Assembly (NCBI GenBank): GCA_029339505.1
Contig: JAQISU010000346.1
Location: 236,001-300,000 of the forward strand
DNA from: Unio delphinus
Lineage: Eukaryota > Mollusca > Bivalvia > Unionida > Unionidae
Length of the DNA stretch: 64,000 nt
Direction: 5' to 3'
Position numbers and translations under genes: made by a program. Positions 11,396 to 24,383 of this stretch are shown here, piece by piece; within the stretch, counting starts at the first letter, position 1; every line of letters starts with the position of its first letter. Below the pieces are notes generated by a model, which was given only the letters and a program-made list of their open reading frames with translations, ran no database searches and was not told the DNA's origin.

Positions 11396-13050
11396 GCAAC
11401 ATGCTATGTGTTATAAAGACATGTTTGCATGCTGACTGATATGAAGACATGTTTGCATGCTGACTGATATTAAGACATGTTTGCATGCTGACTGACATGA
11501 AGACATGTTTGCATGCTGACTGATAGGAAGACATGTTTGCATGCTGACTGATATGAAGACATGTTTGCATGCTGACTGATATGAAGACTGACTGACATGA
11601 AGACATGTTTGCATGCTGACTGATAGGAAGACATGTTTGCATGCTGACTGACATGAAGCCATGTTGGCATGGTGACTGACATGAAGACATGTTGGCATGC
11701 TGACTGACATGAAGACATGTTGGCATGCTGACTGACATGAAGACGTGTTTGCATGCTGACTGACATGAAGACATGTTGGCATGCTGACTGACATGAAGAT
11801 ATGTTTGCATGCAGACTGACATGAAGACATGTTTGGCAGCTTGCTTCTTGATATAAAGACCTGCTGGCAGCTTGCTTCCTGAAATGAAGACCTGCTGGCA
11901 GCATGCTTCCTGCAATGAAGACATGTTGGCAGCATGCTTCTTGATATGAAGGCGTGTTGGCAGCATGCTTCTTAATATGAAGGCATGTTTAGCAGCAGGT
12001 TTCCTAATTGGAAGGCATGTTTGGCAGCAGATTTCCTAGTTTGAAGGCATGTTTGGCAGCATTCTTCCTGCAATGAAGACATGTTGGCAGCATGCTTCTT
12101 GATATGAAGGCGTGTTGGCAGCATGCTTCCTAATATGATGGCATGTTTAGCAGCATACTTCCTGATTGAAAGGCGTGTTTGGCAGCAGGCTTCCTGATTT
12201 GAAGGACTGTTTGGCAGCAGGCTTCCTGGTTTGAAGGCATGTTTGGCATGTTTAGCAGCATGCTTCCTGATCCGAAGACATGTTTGACACCATGCTTCCT
12301 GATATGAAGGGTCGTTGGCAGCATGCTTCCTGAAATGAAGACATGTTTGGCACCATGTTTCCTTCATATAAAGACCTGATGGTAGTGTGCTTCTTGATAT
12401 GAAGACATGTTTGGCAGCAGGCATCCTGATATGAAGTCATGTTTAGCACCATGCTTCCTGATATAAAGTCATGTTTAGCACCATGCTTCCTGATTTGAAG
12501 AAATGTTTGGCACCATGCTTCCTGATATGAAGTCATGTTCAGCAGCTGGCATACTGATATGAAGTCATGTTTAGCAGCAGGCTTTCTGATTTGAAGGCAT
12601 GTTTGGCAGCAGGCTTCCTGATTTGAAGGCATGGTTGGCAGCAGGCGTCCTGATATAAAGACTTGTTGGCAGCATGCTTCCTGATATGAAGGCATGTTTA
12701 GCAGCAGGCTTCCTGATTTGAAGGCGTGTTTGGCAGCAGGCTTCTTATTTTGAAGGCATGTTTGGCAGCATGCTTCCTGATTTGAATGCATGTTTGGCAG
12801 CAGGCGTCTGCTATGAGGACATGTTCATCAGCAGGCTTCCTGATACGAAGACGTGTTTATCAGCAGGCTTCCTGATATGAAGGGATGTTTTGCAGCAGGC
12901 TTCCTGATTTGAAGACATCTTTGACTGTTGGCTTCCTGATATGAAATCATGTTTAGTATCAGGCTTCCTGGTATGAAGAGATTTTTAGCAGCCGGTTGAC
13001 TGATTTGAAGACATGTTTGGCAACAATCTTTCTGATTTAAAGATATGTTT
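11396..13050. repeat. 1.65-kb minisatellite with 28-bp and ~31-bp subfamilies
   Basis: Two related repeat families lie side by side. Positions 11405-11830 are 28-bp units (core GAAGACATGTTTGCATGCTG). From 11830 to about 13050 the units are 31-32 bp, in which 'tgcatgctgactg' is replaced by 'ggcagca(t/g)gcttcctg'. The minus strand has long open frames in all three phases, up to 255 codons, because the repeats lack stop triplets. This is a property of the array and not evidence for a protein. Confidence 0.9.
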
Positions 13051-14140
13051 CACAAATTAAGCAGTTTCATCATCAGATATCGTCATATTGCTATAAATAG
13101 AAAACATTAGGCAACATTTGTTCTAAAACCACTTAACAACATTTTACAAAATTATACAGTAAGCTTGTGGACATCGTTGCCTTTCACGTTTGCACTAATC
13201 ATGCTAATGCATTGCTAAATAATGGCTGTTGTTAGCAAATTAGAAAGGCAATAAAAAAACCAGCAAATTTTATAGAAAGCTTCATAGTGCGGAGACCTTT
13301 CAAAGCTTGTACAAATTATGATGATTTGCTCTCAGATATATCCACTGCTAAAAACAACAAATGCCATCTTAAAATCCACTTAGTAGAATATAATCAAATT
13401 TATAAGGAGCATTCTCACTGGAGCTCTTTTAAATTATTAACAATTGCTTTAAAGACGAAAACACATTCGCAAAGCTGCTGGACAGGATTGTACGTTTTTA
13501 AGAATTTATCCTGGCATAAAAGACATTCAATTTTTGGCCGCTAATACCAAAACATAGCAAAATCCTTGAATATTTAAATGAAAAGCGGCAAAATATAATT
13601 TAATCAAATTTTACAGAAAGCATTAATGTATGAGGTACTACTATTTGTTTTTACAATGATACCAACATGCTATCGGATATGATCACAATTAAAAAAATAG
13701 GGAAACCTTGAAACGCCTTCACTTCATCTCTAATACCGCGGAACAGAATTTGACCACTTTTAGCTATAACAATAATGCAGATGCGAAAACAAATATGAGC
13801 ACTATTGATAAAGCTTTAAATGAAGTCTGGGAAATTCTGGAGATAACAGGATCAAATCTGACAGCAAGCAACCTGCAACAACGGCCTTAAAATTTTGAAT
13901 TTAATACAAGTCCATGAGCTTTTACTAACTTATGCAGACAAATAATGTATAACAGAATTTGACCACGTTTGATAGAAATCATCCTGGTCTATTGCAAATT
14001 CAAATTCGGACCCCCTTTTTGGGTTTAGGGTCCCAAAAGAGGCATGGTGGATCCTTCTGCGTGTCGTAAGAGGTGACTGAGTGAAGATAGTGTGTTTGTT
14101 GTGGATTGCGTGCCGTATCAGTGGTGGAGAGTTGTTGTAG
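13051..14140. other. Non-coding, nothing recognised
   Basis: Unique AT-rich sequence. Short open frames (13287-13544, 13708-13890) have no recognisable features. Short resembling segments ('caaatttta.agaaagc' at about 13265 and 13607) hint at an old duplication. Confidence 0.35.
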
Positions 14141-14375
14141 GGTTTAACGCCATTTTTCAGCACGCGATAGGCCTTACATGGCGGACAGTATTAATGGTGG
14201 AGGAAGAACCGGGGAAAACCCCCGGAAAGAACCACCGACCCACGAGAAGCTACTCGCCAGCTTTCTCACATAATTACATTTGCCGAATCTTAGACTCTAA
14301 CTTACGCTGACAGAGGTGAGATGGCAGTGATCCGTAACGGAGAGCGCTTTCGACCACTCGGCCACTCGGGGCCCC
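14141..14375 (-). mobile_element. tRNA-derived SINE, minus strand
   Basis: Read on the minus strand, the head has an A box (TGGCCGAGTGGTC, about 14358-14370) and a decayed B box (complement of 14289-14300). The body then ends in a conserved tail whose plus-strand sequence is GTTTAACGCCATTTTTCAGC at 14143-14162. It is closely similar to the copy at 42294-42554. The leucine/serine-type tRNA layout, with a long variable region between the boxes, suggests a class II tRNA ancestor. Confidence 0.85.
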
Positions 14376-15933
14376 GTGGTAGAGAGAATACGTATATGAA
14401 CGGGAACAAAAGTCGATGGTTGCCACTCCATTGCTAATCACTGCTTCGTCTACAACGTAACCTAGATAGGTTGTCAGGAGAGCCTAGTTTGACAAGTCTT
14501 ATAGATTCGTCAGGTTTCTGTGAGTGGGGGATATTATAAATTCATTTTGTTTCCCTGATCTTCGTTCGTTTGCAAAGGTCACCATTGCGATTCGATTCAA
14601 GAAACGTTGTTGTCTAGGAAGCTTTCACATGACACAATCGCAGAAGACGTTGGCATGGATATGATGCTAAACTGCCTTTGCTAAGTATGTTATCACCTAA
14701 TGTAGCTCTAACATGATAAATGCACCTAATCCTGCCCCTTTGTTTGGGCACGGAGGTGGGTAAGGAGCACAATTTATGAAATAAGTTATAATAATATTCC
14801 ATGATGGGGGAAAAACACCAAAAGCTCAGCGAATAATATGGCGCATGTTTTAAAGACGATCAAGAATAATTAATTCAGTAACTCTGAAGAGTAATGCAAT
14901 GGAATATTTATCTCTTTGTTATGTTCAGGGTTCAAGGTCATCCGATGGACGAGAAATACAGTCCGTTTGAGTGATGCATGTACTAGTTTTAATGATGTAT
15001 GAATTGGGCCGCACTGTACGACATTTAATGTTATCTTGAAGAATAAATAGACTTTGTGCAGAGTCCGGGGCCAATTTCAAGGGCTGTATATCACCATATC
15101 TGGTCAAAAGAAGGTCATGAATGACACGCTTCATGTCTTCGTGCTCCCAGGCGATCTCTGGCAAGATTTATGTCAGCATCTTCCTAATGTTGACTTAGAT
15201 TCCGAGATTACAGTGCGTAGAGTTTCGATGTAGCTCGGTATGATATCAAGCTGATCCGAGATTCCTGATCCGAGATTCATAGTTGTTGTAGTTTTTTTTT
15301 TTTTTTACATCTGAAATAAATTAAATCATACTAAAACTTGTTGGAGTTGGGCGTGGGGGGGGGGGGGGGTTTGATGACCCACTTATCAAATTCCGTATAA
15401 CAGTGTATTGGTCACAATAGCAGATTTGTCATGACGTGGCTGAAAAATTCATGAACTTTTTAAAATACATGTATGTGTTACAGTGCCGTGGTCACAATGG
15501 CAGACTTGTACTTTCCATATCCTGAAAGGATAGAACGAAAATACTATTTAAATTAAGCTTTATTTACATCAACGAGAGCATTATGAATGTAGTATTCGCG
15601 ATTAATTTTTGAATTTTGTTCCAAGAATAGCTGTTCAGAATTCCACTAACACGTACAACTGAACAGACAGTTAAAAATAAATCAGTACATTTCAATATAT
15701 GCATTTTTATGAAATATGAATTTTAAGTTAAAATATAATACTTTACAAATTCAAGTGGTATTGTTATTTTGTTGATTTTTTAAAAAAAAATATTTTTTTA
15801 TTTTGCATTTGAACATAATACTTTTAACAGGAAAATCACCTAAGACAAATATGAAACTTCGACATAAATATTAACATGTATTAATGTAATTGATGAAGAT
15901 GATACAAATTTGATTCTACATTTGGTTTCAGTA
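14376..15933. other. Non-coding, with poly(T), G-run and small duplication
   Basis: No gene recognised. A T-run lies near 15294-15307 and a G-rich run at 15348-15370. Two similar 30-bp segments ('gtggtcacaatggcaga' type) lie near 15402 and 15480. Confidence 0.4.
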
Positions 15934-16530
15934 AATTTCAGTCAAGATGATGTGAAATGGTGTTCCACAGGGACCTGTTCCCTTCATTCTGTGCACTCAG
16001 CCGCTCTCAAGTGTCTTAGCTAATGATCCAGTGTCTCACCAATTGTACGCTGATGACACCCAAATATACAAGTTTAGCCACCCAACTGAAGTTGATGCTA
16101 CCATCCATAGAGTAGAGAGGTGCATTTCGGATGTGAAATCATGGATGATATGTAACAAGCTTCAGATGAATGATTATAAAATTGAGGCTATTCTGATCAC
16201 AACACAAGACATTCTCATTCACATCCTTTACCTCAGACAATAAATATCAGCAACACCAACATTAAATTCTCACAGTCAGTACGAAACCTAGGTGTTACTC
16301 TAGATATTGCACCAACATCTCATGAATATATGCAAGGCTGCATATCTTGAACTGAGACGCATCAGTTAAATCCGTAAATATCTTTCAGTTGATGTCACTA
16401 AAACACCTGTGTGTTCATTAGTACTTTCAAGACTGGATTATTGTAACTCAGTTCTGTCTGGTTCGTCTCAATATCTACTCCAGAAACTTCACAAATTCAA
16501 AACACAGCTGCACGGATCATTTTTAGAGTA
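15934..16530 (+). pseudogene. L2/CR1-like LINE reverse transcriptase fragment
   Basis: An internal fragment of non-LTR reverse transcriptase on the plus strand. The catalytic motif LYADDTQIYK is intact at about 16044-16073, followed by the family's VDATIH, DVKSWM and NKLQMN stretch. Frameshifts and stops break the frame after about 16240. Homology continues in other frames, to a segment resembling SRLDYCNS at 16426-16449. It matches the minus-strand copies at 29310, 58395 and 59298. Both ends are missing. The YADD motif and surrounding pattern fit the L2/CR1 group; the clade assignment is from memory of family patterns. Confidence 0.8.
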
Positions 16531-17003
16531 CCTAGATCAGATGGGTATGTTCACTTTGACTCGTCGGTTATCAGATCAGACTTTCGTCATGGTTGATGTT
16601 ACAGGAAAAAATATGTATTTATTTATCATAATGTAATTAATTAATTACCCAGAACTTGAACTTTTTGCATTAGAAGTTTCAAGATGCGATTTCAATGAAA
16701 CATGAAACTTGCCACGGATAAGTCTGCGAAATAGTCATATGATTTTATGGTTATGCCACAGAAAGAGCTCCGAAAAAGCTCGATGTTCTATGTAGATAAA
16801 ATAAAAGGGTCGTTGTTTTTGAAGAACTTGTTTAAGTGCACTACGATCCAAAATGTAAAAAGAAAATATCAATCACGATATCTAAGTAATTGTCCTCTTC
16901 AATTTTCAAGATTTATGCTTTATTATGAGAGTGTCATGCAAGATTAAGTTCGTTTTCAAGTAAAGAGACCCGTATGCGGCATACGGTTTATTATACTTTT
17001 TGT

Positions 17004-17184
17004 AATTTATTGCTCTAGACGGACATAAAAACGTTTTAAACCCTATATTAACAATTCTGGAATAAAATTTGAGAAGTTGACACAATCAGGAAACGGCTAA
17101 CCGCCACCAAATACATGTCTATTTAAAATCAGATTAATTAGCATAACCCTGTTATGGTATTATTTAATTAACTTCACATTTAAA

Positions 17185-17190
<6 letters not shown>
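17004..17190 (+). repeat. Direct repeat A, copy 1, with (AAT)n tail
   Basis: About 187 bp nearly identical to 18090-18276 (for instance 'aatcaggaaacgg' against 'aatcatgaaacgg'), spaced 1,086 bp apart. Both copies pass into long (AAT)n tracts. A shared body plus microsatellite tail would fit 3' ends of a retroposon or the terminal repeats of a small element. Confidence 0.85.

Positions 17191-17243
<53 letters not shown>
17187..17243 (+). repeat. (AAT)n microsatellite
   Basis: A trinucleotide run directly at the end of direct repeat A copy 1. Confidence 0.95.
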
Positions 17244-17245
<2 letters not shown>

Positions 17246-17448
17246 TAAATAGTCAATGTCATATTTTAGAATTAGGAATATAAAAGCAATACATTATCAA
17301 TTTAATAACCATGAGTATTTCGAGGGAGTTGTCACCATGTACAGAAACATCACATGATAATATTTTCACATTTAACACGTATTTTAAAAAAAGTTATTAT
17401 GCACATCCTGGTAAAACATCACGATTGCTGCAAAATACAAAACGGATA

Positions 17449-17631
<183 letters not shown>

Positions 17632-18089
17632 AATTGGAGAAAACATACTGAAAGCAGCTTTTACATGAGTTGACCAGTCACTTCTTGAATTCATTACAAG
17701 AGGATGGTCGTTTTTTACACAGGTTTATATACTAAAAATGATAAAGGATATGTACATAGGAATGATACAACATAGTAATTGCTTTTTTCAGTCTAAAATA
17801 ACTTTTCCTCATTTATTTCCTACGATGTAAGCCATAATATGATTTTACTACGATTTATATGGTTTTGCAGAGGCAGGGTTCAAATAGTTTTCCGTTTCTG
17901 CCATGAGGCACAACACGTCAGAAAGTCTTTGAGTTCATTCCTGTATTTTAGACGTTTTGATTACTTTGTTGAAGACGATGCAAAATATGTATGCTTTAAA
18001 GTAATACATACACTTATCTTGTTTCTATTATTGGACTATGTACTTTATTAAATAAATTTACCACGATTATTACTCCTGATACAGCTATA

Positions 18090-18265
18090 AATTTATTGCT
18101 CTAGACGGACATAAAAACGTTTTAAACCCTATATTAACAATTCTGGAATAAAATTTGAGAAGTTGACACAATCATGAAACGGCTAACCGCCACCAAATAC
18201 ATGTCTATTTAAAATCAGATTAATTAGCATAACCCTGTTATGGTATTTTTTAATTAACTTCACAT

Positions 18266-18331
<66 letters not shown>
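18090..18331 (+). repeat. Direct repeat A, copy 2, with (AAT)n tail
   Basis: The partner of 17004-17190, followed by an (AAT)n run to 18331. Near-identity suggests a recent duplication or insertion pair. Confidence 0.85.
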
Positions 18332-19189
18332 TATAGTTACGTGCATTTGATTTGGGTCATTCATTTTTATTTTCATTGTTTGTGTGTCAGATTCAAATTT
18401 GACATTTTAAGTTTAAGATTCATTCATTGGGAGATATTTTTTTTAAAAAGTGGGATGACTTGTACTTTACAAATAAACACCAGATGTTGACCTCATTTCT
18501 GACTTGGCTTCAGAGTTGTAAACAAGCTTTTAAAATGATTGGCTGATTCCAATGACATTATGGATCTTTGTTGTAAACATCTTTCTATTTTTAGTTGGGT
18601 CATACGGTGTGTACGAGATTTTTTGAACGTAAATTTGTTCTAAAGATTCTAGAAGATCATGTGACCCCTTCCTTGTTTATGTAAAACAGATATATAAATT
18701 ATGTTTTGGAGCGAACTATTTAGTAGAACTTGGGCTGTTAGAATAATAAGTTGTGTCGTTTTGAGTTATTTTAAATTACCATGTATTGGAAATTATTTCA
18801 ATTCGTTTGGATCAAGAGGATTTATTTTGTTATTTATCTGGAAAATAATTGTGCTCATTGAATTTTATTACCAAGAACTAACTTCATCACGTGACATCGT
18901 CTTCCATCTTGGATGCTTCACTAAGATTCGAACTTGGAATTAATTGGACATTTTATTACCAGGACCTTTTGCAATTTCACTAGTGGATTATATTTTGAAT
19001 TATTTTTGGATTAATTTTGAAATTGATTCTTAAAACCGTAAGTTAATTTTTCTTTTCTGGAACATATTTCTCCTTGATAAATTGTTTATTAAGTTTTTAC
19101 AAGCTTGTTATTTTCACTCTTTCAATGTTACTGTTTATTTTAGTACATGCCTACTGTATGAATGTGTGACCATATACTCTTCCGGTAAC
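18332..19189. other. Non-coding, nothing recognised
   Basis: Unique AT-rich sequence. The 80-codon open frame at 18701-18943 has no recognisable motif. Confidence 0.35.
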
Positions 19190-19250
19190 CAGGGCCGGTG
19201 CGAGGCATTTTGGTGCTCTAGGACAGATCGGATATTTGGCGCGTGAGTTG
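19190..19250 (+). mobile_element. Possible hAT-type transposon end
   Basis: CAGGGCCGGTGCGAGGCATT starts here and is followed by 'tggtgctctagg'. It is a GC-rich island in AT-rich surroundings. Starts of the form CAGGGCCGG are common among animal hAT elements. I do not find a matching inverted end, so at most one terminus survives. Confidence 0.4.
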
Positions 19251-22200
19251 GGTCTTTTGATAGCATAAAATTACATAGGACCTATTAATACAAACTTACG
19301 TATCTGTTGACAAATACTAATAATAATCTTAATAAAAAAAACGTTAATTACGACTTTGAGTTAATTTATCATTAGATGATGGGGTTTGGACGATTATAAA
19401 AGAATTCAGTAACTTCTCATTAGTTGTGAATAAGCTAAGTAGTAACATCAGTCACGTGGGTTATGTTGTGAAATGTAGTCGGAACAGAAGGTGTAAATAA
19501 GAAAAGAGCTGAGCAGTCAGATTTATTCTTATGTTTGGAGACATCCTCGTTTCTTGTGTTGCTGTTAAAAGTCTGCAGACGTTTTATATTTAAATAAATA
19601 TATTTATATTGTACTTATAAAAAAAGAAAACCATTTGTTTGAATTGTTTAGTGGAAGTAGCAAGTGTTCATTGTTTGGGCTTTAATACTACTTTGGAACT
19701 GTTCTGAATTATTCAAAGGGGTTCGGATCACGAAATCTTTACAACGTCACTATTATTGGAAGTTTTGAAATATATACGGAACGTTTCATTCTTTTTAAAT
19801 TTTCATACAATTTTGTCAATATTATTTTGGATATTTTGTATAACACCGTACGTTCCTCTCACATTTTCATTTATAAAATTGATATTTCAATTATTTGTTA
19901 AGTTTTACAAAACATGGTTTAGCTTCTTTCTGTTACTTAATTTCTGCCACACGCTAACACCAACATTAGGTGTCCTCACGACTGGGTACGGGGTATTTAC
20001 AGATAATACATTTACAGTCATTTTTCCAGGATACATTTAAAAATCTAAATTAATTAAAGTTCGATAGCTCTCGAAATTTCTTTGGTAGCTCATTCATTAC
20101 ATTGGCAACTGCATCTCTTAATGAGTATTTGCCAAATGTTTAAGTTTTAATTATTTGGACATGAAAAATATCTAATATTTAAAATTGTATTTATTGTGTT
20201 TATAAACATGATAAATCGTCCAAAACATTTGGACGCAGGCTTGTTCCGTATCTTGAAAGTATATAGAAATATAAGTTGGTCTTCGCAGAATTTACATTTT
20301 TGACACAGGTACAATTTTAAGACATCTGCTGTGAAATCACAATGCATAAATCTTAAAGCAGGCTCGTCTATTTGTGTAAGTATAATAGTGTTCATATTGC
20401 TGCAGAAACGCCAGGCTGAGGGACAGAACTTGAAATTGAACGTACTTTACCATTTGACGTAATTCGACCAAGTAAACATACCTACTAAGACGTATGTATA
20501 CGCATTAAGGTTACGCTAAAAATTATACACTGAGAAGTATATACGAATAGTCTTGGCTTCGATACAAGAGATGGTACTGAATATGCCAAAAAAAATGCGA
20601 GTCATTGATTTTAAAAAAAAAATGAAAGAGAAACACAAGCAATGTGTTCCGAAAATGTAAATATATATGTAAATATATTTTTATTGTGAAACACTGCAAC
20701 GAATAGTTAGTAATAAACGTGTTTAAATGTAAAAAAAAAAATGTCTAGTTTTCTTGATGAATCCTCGGAATTCAAAATGTAATTATTTCTTGTGGATCTT
20801 CCCAAGTGAGGATTAAGTCTAATTTTGTCAAAGTGACATTGCAGCTTACTTAGATGGGACATTATCATCGGACAAAAACGAAAATACCATATTGATTCTA
20901 TGTTCTGTTCTATTTTTGTCCTAACATATCACGATGAAAGCAAAGATTGTATTTATTTATTTCTGACATTGAAGAGCATCAGTTTGTACTGTATCTTTCT
21001 TAAGAAGAAAAAAGAAGATATCATTGGAAAAATAAGGATTTATTTTTTGCAACTTACCCAGACGGGCGAATTATAATTTGTCAGCTTGGCTGTATGGTCG
21101 TCATCCTTTGATTTCCATGCATTAACACCTGGATATAAATTGGATTTTCCATTGCCACATTAACACTCATTAACATACAAGGCATTCGCAGAAGTGAAAG
21201 AAAATATTTGTATTGACGTTCTAAATAGAAGAGATACTTTTGTATCTTGATAACATGGCAGTTTTTTACCGACGTAACATTAGTCTGGTACGTTGTTGTC
21301 GTGTTCCCCACATTAAAACAAAATGAAGACAGCTAAGTATCATACTAAGAATTTCAAATGACTTTAACGTACTATACCTGATTGTCCAGGCCTATTTGAG
21401 ATAAACTTGTTGAATGAAGAACACGGTAGATATTTCTGTCTCACGAGGTATATGTTTAGAAACAGATATGTCAATGGAAGATTTCGAATTCATTATCTTT
21501 GAATTACTGAGATTAATTTTGAAACGTAGCCGGATATTTACGTACGGTATAGAGCCAGACGATTGAGCTATTACTTTTGTCACGTAGTTGTCATGGCTAC
21601 AGGAGATGGCAAGTTAAAAAAATTATTAAAATATTGATTGGAAGTCATCAAAGCCGTTTCATTATCCTAGTGTTGCTATTAGAACTCAAAGTTGCTTTTA
21701 CTGACGATATATTGCTTCTGATACAAGTTCAAGGTAGTTTCTTTTTTTTTAGAATTATGAAAATAAATCTTTTGATCGTTTCTTAACTTGCAGTCTCCCC
21801 GAAGGCTTTTTATAGTTGACAGCTTGAAAGACATTAAATTGATTATAAAAATGTATAATAAACGATATGCTGAAAGAACCCAGGAAATCCATTTATTTAA
21901 ACAACATTGGCAAGATTAATCAGTTGACCAGGTGCAAGAATTAAAAGATTTCATGAATATTCCAATGAAACTTTTCCTTCTGTCATTCCTTCACACAGAG
22001 CACCAACCCAACCCATGTGCCTCGGGCAATTATGATGTTAAAGAATCACTGTTGCTGATAATGATACTCTAATGAATTATGTTGACTTGTAGACATGATG
22101 AAAACAATATATAAATGTTTCTCTTAATATTTTCAAACAGCTCTTCTGACATCTATATCATCAACCATTGTTTTAAAATTTACATCACTCGATGTAAATT

Positions 22201-22300
22201 CTTGCCCTCTAGGAACATTTGCTTTCTAAAAGAAATTCCAGCATTACACGACTCCATTGGGTAACGCCGATTGCAAATCATCATTAGAGGGTCTCTCAAT
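19251..22300. other. 3-kb non-coding stretch
   Basis: No gene recognised on either strand. At 20712-20741, AATAAA is followed 14 bp later by an 11-A run, the layout of a transcript 3' end or a retrocopy tail. I cannot find a coding body upstream of it. Confidence 0.4.
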
Positions 22301-22301
22301 A

Positions 22302-23496
22302 CACTATTAGGCATATTAAATTAATTAGCATATTAAACTACTACGCATAATAAATTACTAAAGATAATAAACTACTATGCATATAAAATTACTATGTTTA
22401 TTAAACTGCTAATCATGCTTAATTACTATGCATATTAAACTACTACGCATATTAAATTACTAACCATAATAAATTCTAAGCATATTAAATTAATATGCAT
22501 ATTAAACTACTACGCATATTATACTACTAAGCATATTAAATTACTAAGCATATTAATCTAATAAGCATATTTAATTACTATTCATACTAAATTACTACGC
22601 ATATTCAACTAATTAGCATACTAAATTAATAAGCATATTAAACTACTAAGCATATTAAATTACTAAGCATATTAATCTACTAAGCATATTTAATCACTAT
22701 TCACACTAAACTACTAAGCATATTATCCTACTAAGCATATTAAATTACTAAGCATATTAAATTACTAAGCATATTAATCTACTAAGCATATTAATCTACT
22801 AAGCATATTTAATCACTATTCACACTAAACTACTAAGCATATTATCCTACTAAGCATATTAAATTACTAAGCATATTAAATTACTAAGCATATTAAATTA
22901 CTAAGCATATTAATCTACTAAGCATATTTAATCACTATTCACACTAAACTACTAAGCATATTATCCTACTAAGCATATTAAATTACTAAGCATATTAAAT
23001 TACCAAGCATACTAAATTACTATGCATATTAAACTACTAAGCATATTAAATTACTAAGCATACTAAATTACTATGCATATTAAACTACTAAGCATATTAA
23101 ACTACTAAGCATATTAAATTACTAAGCATACTAAATTACTATGCATATTAAACTACTAAGCATATTAAACTACTAAGCATATTAAATTAGTAAGCATATT
23201 ATCCTACTAAGCATATTAAACTACTACGCATATTAATCTACTACGCATATTATACTACTAAGCATATTATACTACTAAGCATACTAAATTAAGATGCATA
23301 TTAAACTACTAAGCACATTCAACTACTAAGCATTCTAAATTACTATGCATATTAACCTACTACGCATATTAAACTACTAAGCATATTAAATTACTATGCA
23401 TATTAATCTACTACGCATCTTAAATTAATAAGCATACTAAATTACCATGCATAATAAATTACTAAGCATATTAAATTACATTGCATGTTAAATTAC
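22302..23496. repeat. 17-bp AT-rich satellite with 119-bp higher-order repeat
   Basis: About 70 units of 17 bp with core 'tactaagcatattaaat'. Within it, a distinctive variant (TAATCACTATTCACACTAAA) recurs at 22691, 22810 and 22929, exactly 119 bp apart (7 x 17). This shows higher-order amplification. The outer parts are more diverged than the middle. Units contain GCATATTAA and TAAT, resembling POU/homeodomain sites, but that is expected by composition. Confidence 0.95.
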
Positions 23497-23879
23497 CTTT
23501 GTGCGATAGTACATTTATTGAAGACAAACTGTCGATAGTGCCAATACTGTATAGTTCGATTCTGTGCTGACATAAGCGAAGATAGATGCTATTTATTATT
23601 ATTGACGTATCTAACCAATATCTTCAATCTCTTAGCATGCTATTAATGAGGGATAACAAACTAAATATATTCAGATTATTGTACAGTGTCAGCCTAGCGA
23701 TATCAAACACATATGGGGTCGTCTATTATTTATGTCAACAATATGAGGGGTTGGGGAGGGGTTTGAAGAAGTTTGACAATTGTTGACATGGGGGAGGAGG
23801 AGAGTTCAAGATAAACTGACGTCAACAATGTTATTTTTTTTACAATAAATTTTATAAATAAAAAAAAAATGGAAATTAG
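23497..23879. other. Non-coding spacer
   Basis: Between the satellite and the small zinc-finger ORF. A G-rich segment lies at 23749-23805 and poly(T)/poly(A) runs at 23830-23870. No promoter motif I trust. Confidence 0.35.
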
Positions 23880-24164
23880 ATGGTGCTTGAACGGATCTGC
23901 AAAATATGTCACCTCAATGATGCTTCACAAGTCATGTTGAAGAAGCATGTACAACAGCACCGACAACGCGATTTTGGGCCTAGGCAATTACCACATGCTC
24001 TTCAACTGCAAAGAGCTCGGCCAATGCGAGTGGCTGCCAAAAGACAGAGAGAGCTGATGGCAATTATTGCTCATGGAGAGATGTTAAGCGCAGAATGGTT
24101 AGATGAAGACGATGTTGACTTCTTGTATCGGTTTAACAAGAAATTAATGAATCAGCCACTATGA
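23880..24164 (+). CDS. Small ORF with one C2H2 zinc finger
   Basis: 94 codons, intronless, with a more balanced composition than its surroundings. Residues 7-27 (CKICHLNDASQVMLKKHVQQ followed by H) fit C-x2-C-x12-H-x3-H, a classical zinc finger. A basic, Gln/Arg-rich middle (QLQRARPMRVAAKRQRE) follows, then an acidic stretch (EWLDEDDVDFLYRF). The ATG at 23880 is the first in frame. It could be a fragment of a transposon- or virus-derived gene, since neither flank shows host exons. I do not recognise the family. The intact zinc-ligand spacing is the main reason for listing it. Confidence 0.45.
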   Translation: MVLERICKICHLNDASQVMLKKHVQQHRQRDFGPRQLPHALQLQRARPMRVAAKRQRELMAIIAHGEMLSAEWLDEDDVDFLYRFNKKLMNQPL

Positions 24165-24198
24165 GGGCTGCTCTACGCCTTACACATATATCAGAACA

Positions 24199-24345
24199 TT
24201 GAAGTAAAATGAGTACGTAACCAAAAGATCGACAAATGACTACATGAAGTAAAATAACTACGAATCCAAAAGATCGACACATGACTAGAGTGAAGTAAAA
24301 TGACTACATAACCAAAATGTCGACATATTCCTAGAGTGAAGATAT
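24199..24345. repeat. About 50-bp tandem repeat, three diverged copies
   Basis: Units of 'gaagtaaaat.actac..aa.caaaa.(g/t)tcgacata' type, following the zinc-finger ORF. Confidence 0.7.
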
Positions 24346-24383
24346 GTTTATTTTGCAACAATTTGTCAGTTTATTTACTTTCA

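Noticed and set aside
11199..12791. Overlapping minus-strand ORFs of up to 255 codons
   Set aside because: All lie in a 28/31-bp minisatellite lacking stop triplets in three frames; no start, splice or domain evidence.
14092..14310. 72-codon plus-strand ORF
   Set aside because: It crosses the SINE body, and the same translation appears at the other SINE copy (42300-42497).
19756..20040. 94-codon Phe/Leu-rich ORF as a membrane protein
   Set aside because: Phe/Leu/Ile richness is expected from T-rich sequence; no context, no splice sites, no homology recognised.
20712..20741. AATAAA plus A-run as the end of a processed pseudogene
   Set aside because: No coding body or TSD could be found upstream; A-runs are frequent in this AT-rich sequence.
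22302..23496. CRISPR-like array
   Set aside because: Contiguous 17-bp units without unique spacers, in a eukaryotic genome. The same applies to the arrays at 9.2, 11.4 and 33.4 kb.
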